Positions 50,268-59,371 of a stretch of 64,000 nt of DNA are shown in pieces (the first letter of the stretch is position 1; each line of letters starts with the position of its first letter). The DNA lies in contig NZ_DJJS01000008.1 in the NCBI RefSeq assembly GCF_002434265.1, positions 62,001-126,000 of the forward strand, given 5' to 3'. The position numbers and the translations under genes were made by a program. Below the pieces are notes generated by a model. That model ran no database searches. It had not been told where the DNA came from and saw only the letters and a program-made list of their open reading frames with translations. This stretch comes from Pseudomonas sp. UBA6562. GTDB taxonomy: Bacteria; Pseudomonadota; Gammaproteobacteria; Pseudomonadales; Pseudomonadaceae.

Positions 50268-53041
50268 AGCCCTTGACTGCGACCGTACGCCTGCAATTTC
50301 ACAGTGATTTCACCCTCGACCACGCCGTACCCCTGGTGCCCTACTTTGCTCAACTGGGCATCAGCCACCTCTACGCCTCCCCCATCCTCAAGGCCCGCGC
50401 CGGTTCCCGGCACGGCTACGACGTGGTCGACCCGACCCAGGTCAACCCGGAATTGGGCGGCGAAGCGGCACTGGAACGGCTGGTGGCGGCCATGCGCCAA
50501 CACGGCATGGGCCTGATCCTCGACACCGTGTCCAACCACATGGCCGTCGGCGGCGCCGACAACCCCTGGTGGCAGAGCCTGCTGGCCTGGGGCCGCCGCA
50601 GCCCCTATGCCGAGTTCTTCGACATCCAGTGGAATTCCAACGACCCGCTGCTGGCCGGGCAACTGCTCTTGCCGTTCCTGGGCAACGACTATGGCGTAGC
50701 CCTCAAGGAAGGCGAACTGCCACTGACCTTCGACGCCGAACATGGCCGTCTGGAAGTGGCGCACCACGAACACCGTTTCCCGATCTGCCCGCTCGACTAC
50801 GGCCAGGTGCTCAAGCACAGCGAAGTCAGCGAACTGCAAGCCCTGGCCGAGCGCTTCGACGCCCTGCGCCAGGCGCAAGATCCGCTCGAGGCGGCCAAGC
50901 CGCTGCAGGCCGAGTTGTCGCAGCTGCATGCCGACGGCGCGCGTCTGGACCCTGTGCTGCGCCTGTTCGATGCGCGCAGCGAAGCCGGCTTGCAGCGCCT
51001 GCACGCGCTGCTGGAGCGCCAGTCCTACCGCCTGGCCAGCTGGCGCACCGCCGCCGACGACATCAACTGGCGGCGCTTCTTCGACATCAACGAACTAGGC
51101 GGCCTGCGCGTCGAACGCGCCAGCGTGTTCGAAGCCACCCACGCCAAACTGTTCGAGCTGATCGAGCGCGGGCTGGTGGACGGTCTGCGCATCGACCACA
51201 TCGACGGCCTGGCCGACCCTCGTGGCTATTGCCGCAAGCTGCGCCGCCGGGTCAACGGCCTGCTCGCCGCGCGCCCCGTGCAAACGGCGGTCGAGCACTT
51301 CCCCATCTACGTGGAGAAGATCCTCGGCACCGGCGAACACCTGCACCGCGACTGGAACACCGACGGTACCACCGGCTACGAATTCATGAACCAGGTGTCG
51401 CTGGCCCAGCACGACCCGGCTGGCGAAGCGCCCTTGACCGAGCTGTGGCAGCGCGTCAGCGAACGCCCCGAATTTCCCGAGGAAGTGCGCCAGGCGCGCC
51501 GTCTGGTGCTCAACGCAAGCCTTGCCGGCGACTTCGAATCGGTCGCCCAGGCGCTGCTGCAAGTCGCCCGCAACGACCTGATGACCCGCGACCTCACCCT
51601 GGGTGCCATCCGCCGCGGGGTGCAGGCGCTGGTCGAGCATTACTCGGTGTACCGCACCTACATAAACGCCTGCGGCCGTCCGAGCGAAGACGAGGCGTTC
51701 TTCCAGCAAGCACTGAACGACGCGCGCCAGACGCTGCCCGAAGCCGACTGGCCAGTACTCGGCCACCTCGAACAGTGGCTTGGCGGCCAGCGCTGGCGTT
51801 CGCTGCCAGTGGGCAAGGCGCGCAAGCAACTGCGCCATGCCTGTGTGCGCTTCCAGCAACTGACTGCACCGAGCGCCGCCAAGGCCGTGGAAGACACCGC
51901 CTTCTACCGCTCCGCGCGCCTGCTTTCGCGCAACGACGTGGGCTTCGAAGCCGAACGCTTCAGCGCGCCGATCGACGAGTTCCACGAAGAAGCCCAGCGC
52001 CGGCTGCGCGACTTCCCCGACAACCTGCTGGCCACCGCCACCCACGACCACAAACGCGGCGAAGACGTACGCGCACGCCTGGCCGTACTCAGCGAGCGCG
52101 GCCCTTGGTTGGCCGAGCGGATCGAACACTGGCGCGAACTCGCCAGCGGGCTGCGCAAGGAAGATGCCGAAGGCCCAGTGCCGAGCCCGGGCGACGAGAT
52201 GATGCTGTTCCAATTGCTGTTGGGCAGCTGGCCTCTGGACCTGGACCTGGACGACAGCACGGCGGTGTCGAGCTACATCGAGCGCATCCAGCAGTGGCAG
52301 CAGAAGGCCCTGCGCGAAGCCAAGCTGCGCAGCAGCTGGAACGCGCCCAACGAAGACTACGAGAAGGTCTGCACCGGCTACACCGAACAGTTGCTGCAAG
52401 GCCGTGACCATGGCGAGTTGCGCCAGTCGCTGGAAAGCGCTGCGCAGGCCATCGCCAGCCCGGGCGCCCTCAACGGCCTGACGCAGACCCTGCTGCGCAT
52501 GACCGTGCCCGGCATCCCGGACCTGTACCAGGGCAACGAATATTGGGACCTGACCTTGGTCGACCCCGACAACCGTCGCCCGGTGGACTACGCCGCCCGC
52601 CGTGCCAGCCTGGACGACAGCGCCGCGCTGTCCGAACTGGTCGCGCACTGGCGCGACGGGCGTATCAAGCAAGCGCTGATCGCGCGCGTGCTCGATTGCC
52701 GTCGCGCGTACCCCGAGCTGTTCCGCCGCGGCGAGTACCAGCCGCTGCCGGTCGAAGGCAAGCACGCCGACAAGGTCATGGCCTTCGCCCGCATCGGTGA
52801 AGGCGAGCGCGCCGTCGTGGTGCTGCCGCGTCTGGCGGCGGGCCTGTTGGGCGAACACGCCGACACGCCGTTGATCCCTGCCCATGCCTGGGAAGATACG
52901 CGGGTGATTCTGCCGTTCGCCTTGTCTTCCACCACTTGCTCGGGACTTTTCGGAAACAGCGCTGTCAGCCCTACTAAGGAGCTGAAGTTGAGCGCCGTTC
53001 TAGCCGAGTTTCCGGTCAATCTGTTGATCGAACATGATTAA
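50264..53041 (+). CDS. treY: Malto-oligosyltrehalose synthase TreY
   Basis: A 925-residue GH13 enzyme that converts the reducing-end alpha-1,4 bond of maltodextrins to an alpha-1,1 bond, forming maltooligosyltrehalose for TreZ. Motifs are HLYASPILKARAGSRHGYDV near the start, DTVSNHMA (region I), GLRIDHIDGL with the nucleophile (region II), YVEKILGTGE with the acid/base glutamate (region III) and TATHDHKRGEDVRARL (region IV). ATG 50264 overlaps the malQ stop and has GGGAG upstream; a GTG five codons earlier is less likely. The length is typical of the family. The last 60 residues vary more than elsewhere. Confidence 0.96.
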   Translation: MKPLTATVRLQFHSDFTLDHAVPLVPYFAQLGISHLYASPILKARAGSRHGYDVVDPTQVNPELGGEAALERLVAAMRQHGMGLILDTVSNHMAVGGADNPWWQSLLAWGRRSPYAEFFDIQWNSNDPLLAGQLLLPFLGNDYGVALKEGELPLTFDAEHGRLEVAHHEHRFPICPLDYGQVLKHSEVSELQALAERFDALRQAQDPLEAAKPLQAELSQLHADGARLDPVLRLFDARSEAGLQRLHALLERQSYRLASWRTAADDINWRRFFDINELGGLRVERASVFEATHAKLFELIERGLVDGLRIDHIDGLADPRGYCRKLRRRVNGLLAARPVQTAVEHFPIYVEKILGTGEHLHRDWNTDGTTGYEFMNQVSLAQHDPAGEAPLTELWQRVSERPEFPEEVRQARRLVLNASLAGDFESVAQALLQVARNDLMTRDLTLGAIRRGVQALVEHYSVYRTYINACGRPSEDEAFFQQALNDARQTLPEADWPVLGHLEQWLGGQRWRSLPVGKARKQLRHACVRFQQLTAPSAAKAVEDTAFYRSARLLSRNDVGFEAERFSAPIDEFHEEAQRRLRDFPDNLLATATHDHKRGEDVRARLAVLSERGPWLAERIEHWRELASGLRKEDAEGPVPSPGDEMMLFQLLLGSWPLDLDLDDSTAVSSYIERIQQWQQKALREAKLRSSWNAPNEDYEKVCTGYTEQLLQGRDHGELRQSLESAAQAIASPGALNGLTQTLLRMTVPGIPDLYQGNEYWDLTLVDPDNRRPVDYAARRASLDDSAALSELVAHWRDGRIKQALIARVLDCRRAYPELFRRGEYQPLPVEGKHADKVMAFARIGEGERAVVVLPRLAAGLLGEHADTPLIPAHAWEDTRVILPFALSSTTCSGLFGNSAVSPTKELKLSAVLAEFPVNLLIEHD

Positions 53042-53061
53042 GCGCAGCCAGGAGCATCGTG

Positions 53062-53445
53062 ATGAGTGTTGAAGACAAACGTATCCGCGAGTTCGCCTAC
53101 CAGATCTGGGAGTCCGAGGGCAAACCCGACGGCGAAGACGAGCGTCACTGGAAGATGGCCCGCAAGCTGGCAGAAGCCGAGGCGGTAGCGCCCAAGGCCA
53201 AGCCGCGCAAGGGCGCCAGTGTCAAAGGTAAGGCCGCTGCCGACGTGGACAAGGCCCCAAAGGCCTCGGACAAGGCCGCTAGCGTCGCCAAGAGCGCTGC
53301 CCTGCCAGGTGCCGAAAGTACAGTTTCCGGCAAGGCACCTGCGGCAAAATCGTCGGCTGCCAAGTCTTCGGCCAGCAAACCTGCCCCTGCGAAAGCGCCA
53401 GCTGCAAAGAAACCCCGCGCAGCGAAGAAACCTTCTGCCGGGTGA
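53062..53445 (+). CDS. DUF2934 protein with Lys/Ala/Ser-rich tail
   Basis: A 127-residue protein. The N-terminal 40 residues form the DUF2934 domain: DKRIREFAYQIWESEGKPDG and DERHWKMARKLAEAE. The rest is low-complexity KAAA/SKPA-rich, strongly basic, and resembles histone-H1-like tails. DUF2934 proteins sit in glycogen/trehalose clusters in several bacteria; their role is unknown. The tail could bind polyanions or nucleic acid. The ATG at 53062 has AGGAG at seven bases; the GTG at 53059 is too close to that site. It follows treY by 20 bases and precedes glgX by 309 bases. Confidence 0.85.
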   Translation: MSVEDKRIREFAYQIWESEGKPDGEDERHWKMARKLAEAEAVAPKAKPRKGASVKGKAAADVDKAPKASDKAASVAKSAALPGAESTVSGKAPAAKSSAAKSSASKPAPAKAPAAKKPRAAKKPSAG

Positions 53446-53754
53446 TCGCCCGACAGTCCCCGGCAATGCACGCAACGTCGCACAGCGGCGGTCAGGCCAA
53501 GCGGTAAACAGGTCAGGAGCGACAGGAGTCGCGTTTCATCGCCAGGACGATACGCCTGGCCTGTTCACCCCCCAGCACGATCATCTCCCGCACGTTCCGT
53601 GCAAAGCCAAGCGGTGCCGGTCCACGGTCCCGCCTCGCGATACCCCGGTGTAGGCATCACCCGCGAAACGGTTCGACTCCCTGGAGAACGGACCGGTTGG
53701 CGTGGAGGCCAGTAGCGCTGCCCCGTCACTTTTTTTGGCCATCCGAGACCTGAC
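53446..53754. other. Intergenic region before glgX
   Basis: A 309-bp gap without a gene. It contains two small dyads (GCGAC-AGGA-GTCGC at 53519-53532; GCCAGG/CCTGGC at 53541-53560) and a repeated GCCAAGCGGT decamer. It may carry a separate glgX promoter; no clear terminator is visible. Confidence 0.5.
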
Positions 53755-55902
53755 ATGACCCAACGTACTCCGAAGAAAAACCGCTCCGTCGCCCCTTCGC
53801 GCATTCGTGAAGGCATGCCCTTTCCGCTCGGTGCCACCTGGGACGGCCTAGGCGTCAACTTCGCCCTGTTCTCTGCCAATGCCACCAAGGTCGAGCTGTG
53901 CATCTTCGACTCGACCGGCGAAAACGAACTCGAGCGCATCGAACTGCCCGAATACACCGACGAGATCTACCACGGCTACCTGGCCGACGCCCATCCGGGC
54001 ATGGTCTACGGCTACCGCGTGTATGGCCCGTACGAGCCGCAGAACGGCCACCGCTTCAACCACAACAAACTGTTGATCGACCCCTACGCCAAGCAATTGG
54101 TCGGCGAGTTGAAATGGGACCCGGCCCTGTTCGGCTATGTCCTGGGCGAGGAAGACACCACCTTCGACGAACGCGACAGCGCGCCTTTCGTGCCCAAGTG
54201 CAAGGTCATCGACCCGGCCTTCACCTGGGGCCGCGACGAGCGCGTGCAGGTGCCGTGGGAAAGCACCGTGTTCTACGAAGCCCACACCCGTGGCATCAGC
54301 ATGCAGCACCCCTCGGTGCCCGAGAAACTGCGCGGCACCTTCGGCGGCCTGGCCAACGACGACCTGCTCAAGCACATCAAGGACCTGGGCGTCTCCAGCA
54401 TCGAACTGCTGCCGATCCACGCCTTCGTCAACGACCAGCACCTGCTCGACAAGGGCCTGAACAACTACTGGGGCTACAACACCATCGCCTTCTTCGCCCC
54501 GCACCCGACGTACCTTGCCAACGGCAAGATCGCCGAGTTCAAGGAGATGGTCGCGCACCTGCACAACAAAGGCCTGGAGCTGATCCTCGACGTGGTCTAC
54601 AACCACACCGCCGAAGGCAACGAGAAGGGCCCGACCCTGTCCATGCGCGGGATCGACAACGCCTCGTACTACCGCCTGATGCCCGACGACAAGCGCTACT
54701 ACATCAACGACTCGGGCACCGGCAACACCCTCGACCTCAGCCACCCGTGCGTGCTGCAACTGGTCACCGATTCGCTGCGCTACTGGGCCGGCGAAATGCA
54801 CGTCGACGGCTTCCGCTTCGACCTGGCGACCATCCTCGGCCGCTACCATGACGGTTACGACGAACGCCACAGCTTCCTCGTGGCCTGCCGCCAGGACCCG
54901 CTGCTGAGCCAGGTCAAACTGATCGCCGAACCTTGGGACTGCGGCCCGGGCGGCTACCAGGTGGGCAACTTCGCGCCGGGCTGGGCCGAGTGGAACGACA
55001 AGTTCCGCGACACCGTGCGCTCGTTCTGGAAAGGCGACGAAGGCCAGCTCGCCGATTTCGCCGCACGCATCACCGCTTCCGGCGACCTGTTCAACAACCG
55101 CGGTCGTCGTCCGTACGCCTCGGTCAACTTCATTACCGCCCACGACGGCTTCACCTTGCGCGACCTGGTGTCGTACAACGAGAAGCACAACGAGGCCAAC
55201 GAAGAGAACAACCAGGACGGCAGCAGCAACAACATGTCCTGGAACTGCGGCGAAGAAGGCCCGACCGAGAACCCGGAAATCAAAGAACTGCGCATGCGTC
55301 AGATGCGCAACTTCTTCGCTACCTTGCTGCTGTCCCAGGGCACGCCGATGATCGTCGCCGGTGACGAGTTCAGCCGCACCCAGCACGGCAACAACAACGC
55401 CTATTGCCAAGACAGCGAAATCGGCTGGATCAACTGGGATCTGGACGAAGAAGGCCAAGACTTGTTGGCGTTCGTCAAGCGTCTCAACCGCGTGCGCATC
55501 ACCTATCCGGTACTGCGCCGTTCCCGCTTCCTGGTCGGCGACTACAACGAGGCGCTCGGGGTCAAGGACGCCACCTGGTTGGCGCCCGACGGCAATGAGA
55601 TGAGCGTCGAGCAGTGGGAAGATGCCAACGGCCGTTGCGTAGGCTTGCTGATGGACGGCCGTGCGCAGGTCAGCGGTATCGAACGTCCGGGCGATGACGC
55701 CACGGTGCTGTTGATCGTCAACGCGCACCACGACACCGTCAACTTCAAGCTGCCTTCGGTACCGCAGGGCGAGCATTGGACCTGCCTGATCGATACCGAC
55801 CAGCCGAAGCTGCGCAAGGGCAAGCCGCTGCAGTTCGACACCGAGTACGAAGTGACGGGCCGTTCGCTGGTGCTGTTCGCCTTGCAGCGCGAGGAAGACT
55901 GA
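53755..55902 (+). CDS. glgX: Glycogen debranching enzyme GlgX
   Basis: A 715-residue GH13 debranching enzyme (GlgX/TreX type) that hydrolyses alpha-1,6 branches of glycogen, releasing chains for TreY and MalQ. A CBM48 module starts it (GMPFPLGATWDGLGVNFALF). The barrel has region I DVVYNHTAEG, region II DGFRFDLATIL with the nucleophile, region III AEPWDCGPGG with the acid/base glutamate and region IV NFITAHDGFT. The ribosome-binding site is weak (GAG at about 10 bases). It closes the glgA-treZ-malQ-treY gene group functionally. Confidence 0.97.
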   Translation: MTQRTPKKNRSVAPSRIREGMPFPLGATWDGLGVNFALFSANATKVELCIFDSTGENELERIELPEYTDEIYHGYLADAHPGMVYGYRVYGPYEPQNGHRFNHNKLLIDPYAKQLVGELKWDPALFGYVLGEEDTTFDERDSAPFVPKCKVIDPAFTWGRDERVQVPWESTVFYEAHTRGISMQHPSVPEKLRGTFGGLANDDLLKHIKDLGVSSIELLPIHAFVNDQHLLDKGLNNYWGYNTIAFFAPHPTYLANGKIAEFKEMVAHLHNKGLELILDVVYNHTAEGNEKGPTLSMRGIDNASYYRLMPDDKRYYINDSGTGNTLDLSHPCVLQLVTDSLRYWAGEMHVDGFRFDLATILGRYHDGYDERHSFLVACRQDPLLSQVKLIAEPWDCGPGGYQVGNFAPGWAEWNDKFRDTVRSFWKGDEGQLADFAARITASGDLFNNRGRRPYASVNFITAHDGFTLRDLVSYNEKHNEANEENNQDGSSNNMSWNCGEEGPTENPEIKELRMRQMRNFFATLLLSQGTPMIVAGDEFSRTQHGNNNAYCQDSEIGWINWDLDEEGQDLLAFVKRLNRVRITYPVLRRSRFLVGDYNEALGVKDATWLAPDGNEMSVEQWEDANGRCVGLLMDGRAQVSGIERPGDDATVLLIVNAHHDTVNFKLPSVPQGEHWTCLIDTDQPKLRKGKPLQFDTEYEVTGRSLVLFALQREED

Positions 55903-55907
55903 ACCCT

Positions 55908-55949
55908 GTAGGGGCGGTCAGGTCCGAATCTGTACCTGCCCGCCCCTAC
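55908..55949. repeat. REP-like inverted repeat after glgX
   Basis: Two 16-base arms (55908-55923 and 55934-55949) match with one mismatch around a 10-base loop. The ends (GTAGGGGCGG / CCGCCCCTAC) resemble the 'TGTAGGAGCGG' type REP elements of pseudomonads. No U-run follows. It may stabilise or end the glgX mRNA. Confidence 0.65.
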
Positions 55950-55967
55950 GGCAGTTCAGGAGGATGT

Positions 55968-56762
55968 GTGAACCACGAAGCCGACGTTACGGGTTTCGCC
56001 TCTCCCGATCAGACCCCGGCCGTCCATCGGCTGCGGGTCCTGACGGTCAACACCCATAAAGGCTTTACCGCGTTCAACCGGCGCTTCATTCTGCCGGAAC
56101 TGCGTGAAGCGGTGCGCAGCACCCAAGCCGATGTGGTGTTTCTTCAGGAAGTGCTCGGCAGCCATGACCGGCACGCCGCCCGCCATCCAGGCTGGCCTAC
56201 CACCTCGCAATACGAATTCCTCGCCGACAGCATGTGGAGCGATTTCGCCTATGGGCAGAACGCGGTCTATCCCGACGGCCATCACGGCAACGCGCTGCTG
56301 TCCAAATACCCGATCCTCGAACACCGCAACCTCGACGTGTCGATCACCGGCCCCGAGCGCCGCGGCTTGCTGCATTGCGTGCTCGATGTGCCCGGGCCAC
56401 ACCCGGTGCATGCGATTTGCGTGCATCTATCGCTGCTCGAAAGCCACCGGCAGAAACAGCTCAAACTCCTGCGCACCCTGCTCGATTCGCTGCCGCCCGA
56501 TGCCCCGGTGATCGTTGCCGGCGACTTCAACGACTGGCAATTGCGCGGCAACCGCACGCTGCATTTGCAGCGCGACCTGCACGAAGCCTTCGAACGCCAC
56601 CATGGCCGCCTAGCGCGCACCTACCCTGCGCGCCTGCCGATGCTGCGCCTTGACCGCATCTACCTGCGCAATGCACAGAGCCATGCGCCGAAGATTCTTG
56701 GGCATCGGCCGTGGACACATCTGTCGGACCATTTACCATTGACGGTGGAAGTGCACTTCTGA
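55968..56762 (+). CDS. YbhP-like endonuclease/exonuclease/phosphatase family protein
   Basis: A 264-residue protein closely patterned on E. coli YbhP: VNTHKGFTAFNRRFILPEL, ADVVFLQEV (metal-binding glutamate), FAYGQNAVYPDGHHGNALLS, VHLSLLESHR, VAGDFNDW and a terminal HLSDHLPLTVEV. These are the residues that bind metal and activate water in the exonuclease III/DNase I fold. The substrate is unknown; in E. coli the gene is beside the cardiolipin synthase clsB, which is not present here. The start is GTG at 55968, preceded by AGGAGG. No in-frame ATG is near that site. Confidence 0.88.
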   Translation: MNHEADVTGFASPDQTPAVHRLRVLTVNTHKGFTAFNRRFILPELREAVRSTQADVVFLQEVLGSHDRHAARHPGWPTTSQYEFLADSMWSDFAYGQNAVYPDGHHGNALLSKYPILEHRNLDVSITGPERRGLLHCVLDVPGPHPVHAICVHLSLLESHRQKQLKLLRTLLDSLPPDAPVIVAGDFNDWQLRGNRTLHLQRDLHEAFERHHGRLARTYPARLPMLRLDRIYLRNAQSHAPKILGHRPWTHLSDHLPLTVEVHF

Positions 56763-56780
56763 ACCGTTGCGGTACCGCAC

Positions 56781-57686
56781 CTACAGCGTTGCCGCCTCTT
56801 TGCCCGACTGCGCCTTGATCCGATCCCGGAAACTCTGGATCAGGGGTTCCCGCGAACGCCCACGGCGGATCGCCGTAGTGAAGGGCGCTTGGTAGCCGAA
56901 GGTGTTGGGCAACAGCACTTTCAGGCGCTTCTGCTCCACCCAGGGCTGGGCATGGTGTTCGGGCAAATAGCCGATGTAGGCCCCCGACAGTACCAGAATC
57001 AGCTGCGCTTCCATCGACTCCACGGTGGCCGCGCTGTGCTTGAAGCCGTGCCGTGCCAGTTCGGTCTGGCTCCAATAGCCGCGCCCGACCATGCGCTGCT
57101 GGGCGATCACCTCGGCCGGGATGCGCGTCTGCGCGTAGAGCGGGTGCCGGTCGCTGCAGTACAGCCAGTGCTGCTCCCTGTACAACGCCTGGTACACCAG
57201 CCCGCTGGTGCGCACCGAAAAGGCGCCGATGGCCAGGTCCAGGCGGTTTTCCAGCAAGCCCAGTTGCAGCTCGGCCGGGCTCAGTACGGCCAAATGCAGG
57301 TGCACGGCCGGGTGTTCCTGGGTGTAGGCGCCAATGATCTCGGCCAGCGGCAGCGCCGGGTCGCTGACGGTGGAGTCGAGCACGCCGAGGTTGAGCGTGC
57401 CGCGCAGCTCGCCCTTCAACGAGGCGGCGTAGCGCTCGAACTCGTGCAGCTCGGCGAGCATGCGCAAGGTCTCCTGGTGGAACAGCTCGCCCTTGCCGGT
57501 CAGGCTGAAGCCGCCGCGCCCGCGGTGGCACAGGGCGACGCCGAGCAGCGTCTCCAACTGGCTCATGTAGGTGCTGATCGCCGAAGTGGATAGGTTCAGC
57601 TCCTGCTGGGCAGCGGCGAAGCCTTGGTTGCGCACCACACTGGCGAAGATGCGCAGCAGCTTGAGGTCGGGTAAGGCGGACGACAT
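56781..57686 (-). CDS. gbuR: LysR-type regulator, probable GbuR
   Basis: A 301-residue LysR-family regulator. The N-terminal winged helix-turn-helix is at about residues 8-66 (LKLLRIFASVVRNQGFAAAQ, then LSTSAISTYMSQLE). The effector-binding domain follows from about residue 92 (RGTLNLGVLDSTVSD). It is divergent from gbuA across 153 bp, the same arrangement as gbuR/gbuA in P. aeruginosa, where GbuR activates gbuA in response to 4-guanidinobutyrate. A TTNAGA-N4-TCTNAA dyad in the gap fits a LysR binding site. The ATG at 57686 gives the standard N-terminus. Confidence 0.9.
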   Translation of the reverse strand: MSSALPDLKLLRIFASVVRNQGFAAAQQELNLSTSAISTYMSQLETLLGVALCHRGRGGFSLTGKGELFHQETLRMLAELHEFERYAASLKGELRGTLNLGVLDSTVSDPALPLAEIIGAYTQEHPAVHLHLAVLSPAELQLGLLENRLDLAIGAFSVRTSGLVYQALYREQHWLYCSDRHPLYAQTRIPAEVIAQQRMVGRGYWSQTELARHGFKHSAATVESMEAQLILVLSGAYIGYLPEHHAQPWVEQKRLKVLLPNTFGYQAPFTTAIRRGRSREPLIQSFRDRIKAQSGKEAATL

Positions 57687-57737
57687 GACGGCGTTCCTGG
57701 CGAAGATCACGGTGGGCGCCAGTCTACCGTCCGATAG

Positions 57738-57753
57738 TTTAGAAATCTCTGAA
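57738..57753. promoter_or_regulatory. LysR-type operator between gbuR and gbuA
   Basis: TTTAGAAATCTCTGAA (57738-57753) is a dyad with arms TTNAGA/TCTNAA and contains a T-N11-A core (57740 to 57752). It lies about 87-102 bp before the gbuA start codon, consistent with activation by the divergent LysR protein. Confidence 0.7.
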
Positions 57754-57839
57754 CTGATTATTTGCTCGCAGCGATTTGTCACACCCGGCGCTGTGTCCAG
57801 AATCGGCTCACGACAACCATAAAATCTGTGAGGCCCACC

Positions 57840-58799
57840 GTGGACGACTCCCTCCACCAACCCCTGGGCGGCAACGAGATGCCGCGTTTCGGCGGCATCG
57901 CCACCATGCTGCGCCTGCCCCATGTGCAGGGCCCGGACGAACTCGCCCGGCTCGACGCCGCGTTCGTCGGCATCCCCCTCGACATCGGCACCTCGCTGCG
58001 CTCCGGCACCCGCTTCGGGCCACGGCAGATCCGCGCCGAATCGGTGATGATCCGCCCCTACAACATGGCCACTGGCGCTGCCCCCTTCGATTCGCTGAAC
58101 GTGGCCGACATCGGCGACGTGGCGCTCAACACCTTCAACCTGCTCGACACCGTGCGCATCATCGAGCAGCACTACGACGGCATTCTCGAACACGGCATCA
58201 TCCCCCTGACCCTGGGCGGCGACCACACCCTGACCCTGCCGATCCTGCGGGCGATGAAGAAGAAGTACGGCAAGGTCGGCCTGGTGCACATCGATGCCCA
58301 CGCAGACGTCAACGATCACATGTTCGGCGAGAAGATCGCCCACGGCACCACCTTCCGCCGCGCCCAGGAAGAAGGCCTGCTCGACAGCGACCGTGTGGTG
58401 CAGATCGGCCTGCGTGCCCAGGGCTACACCGCCGACGACTTCAACTGGAGCCGCAACCAGGGCTTCCGTGTGGTGCAGGCCGAAGAATGCTGGCACCAGT
58501 CGCTGACGCCGTTGATGGAAGAAGTGCGCGCCAAGGTCGATGGCGGCCCGGTCTACCTGTCGTTCGATATCGACGGCATCGACCCGGCCTGGGCACCGGG
58601 CACCGGCACCCCGGAAGTCGGTGGGCTGACCACCATCCAGGCGCTGGAAATCATCCGTGGCTGCCAGGGCCTGAACCTGGTCGGCTGCGACCTGGTGGAG
58701 GTCTCGCCGCCTTACGACACCACCGGCAACACCGCATTGCTGGGCGCCAACCTGCTGTACGAAATGCTCTGCGTGCTGCCGGGCGTGGTGCGTCGATGA
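57840..58799 (+). CDS. gbuA: 4-Guanidinobutyrase GbuA (ureohydrolase)
   Basis: A 319-residue manganese-dependent ureohydrolase of the arginase/agmatinase family. It hydrolyses 4-guanidinobutyrate to urea and 4-aminobutyrate. The metal-binding motifs are LGGDHTLT (about 122-129), HIDAHADVND (about 145-154) and SFDIDGIDPAW (about 240-250). The N-terminus LHQPLGGNEMPRFGGIATM and many other segments agree closely with what I recall of P. aeruginosa GbuA, also 319 residues, rather than with agmatinase. The start is GTG at 57840 with GAGG upstream. The stop overlaps the ATG of the next gene. Confidence 0.95.
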   Translation: MDDSLHQPLGGNEMPRFGGIATMLRLPHVQGPDELARLDAAFVGIPLDIGTSLRSGTRFGPRQIRAESVMIRPYNMATGAAPFDSLNVADIGDVALNTFNLLDTVRIIEQHYDGILEHGIIPLTLGGDHTLTLPILRAMKKKYGKVGLVHIDAHADVNDHMFGEKIAHGTTFRRAQEEGLLDSDRVVQIGLRAQGYTADDFNWSRNQGFRVVQAEECWHQSLTPLMEEVRAKVDGGPVYLSFDIDGIDPAWAPGTGTPEVGGLTTIQALEIIRGCQGLNLVGCDLVEVSPPYDTTGNTALLGANLLYEMLCVLPGVVRR

Positions 58800-59200
58800 C
58801 AACCACGTCGATGGGCCGAAAAGCCGAGGTACAGGCCGCCGCCGAGGCGTTGGTGGCGGCCTTCGCCAGCAACGACACGGCGCGTTACTTCGCCTGTTTC
58901 AGCGAGGACGCCACCTTCGTGTTCCACACCCAGCCGCAACCGCTGTCGCTCGAGAACTATCGCGCGCTCTGGCAGCAGTGGCAGGCGGAGGGCTTTGCCG
59001 TGCTGGGCTGTCGCTCCAGCGGTGCGCTCGTCAGCCTGCAAGGTGACGAGGTCGCGATTTTCATCCATGACGTCGCGACACGCTTGTACCTGGATGGACA
59101 GGAACACGATGTACAAGAACGCGAAACCATCGTGTTCCGCCATCGAGCCGGACGTTGGCTGGCGTGCCATGAGCACTTGTCGGCCCTGAGCCCGAGCTGA
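58796..59200 (+). CDS. NTF2/SnoaL-like protein in the gbu operon
   Basis: A 134-residue soluble protein with the cone-like NTF2/SnoaL fold. It has an N-terminal helical half (QAAAEALVAAFASNDTARYF), a DATFVFHTQPQPLSLENYRALW segment and a curved sheet ending in REHL-type ETIVFRHRAGRWLACHEHLS. Such proteins act as small hydrolases, isomerases or ligand-binding proteins. The start overlaps the gbuA stop (ATGA), so it should be translationally coupled to it. It also occupies the same place as an uncharacterised gene following gbuA in P. aeruginosa. The substrate is unknown. Confidence 0.85.
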   Translation: MTTTSMGRKAEVQAAAEALVAAFASNDTARYFACFSEDATFVFHTQPQPLSLENYRALWQQWQAEGFAVLGCRSSGALVSLQGDEVAIFIHDVATRLYLDGQEHDVQERETIVFRHRAGRWLACHEHLSALSPS

Positions 59201-59313
59201 CCTTCCGGCATGCGCGGGGCCACCCTTCCCGCGCCTGCCACGGCCCCACACCCGGGGGCCTTGCCGTACTGCCGTAACACCGCCCACCCGCGAAAAGCCG
59301 GGGGTGAATAACA

Positions 59314-59339
59314 AAGGCCGGTGAGCCTGAACCGGCCTT
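59314..59339 (+). repeat. Hairpin in first gbu-operon spacer
   Basis: AAGGCCGGT (59314-59322) and ACCGGCCTT (59331-59339) form a perfect 9-bp stem with an 8-base loop in the 171-bp spacer before the permease gene. No U-run follows, so it may be an mRNA processing or stability element. Confidence 0.6.
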
Positions 59340-59371
59340 ACAAGAACCGTGACAGGCACCGGAGACACACC

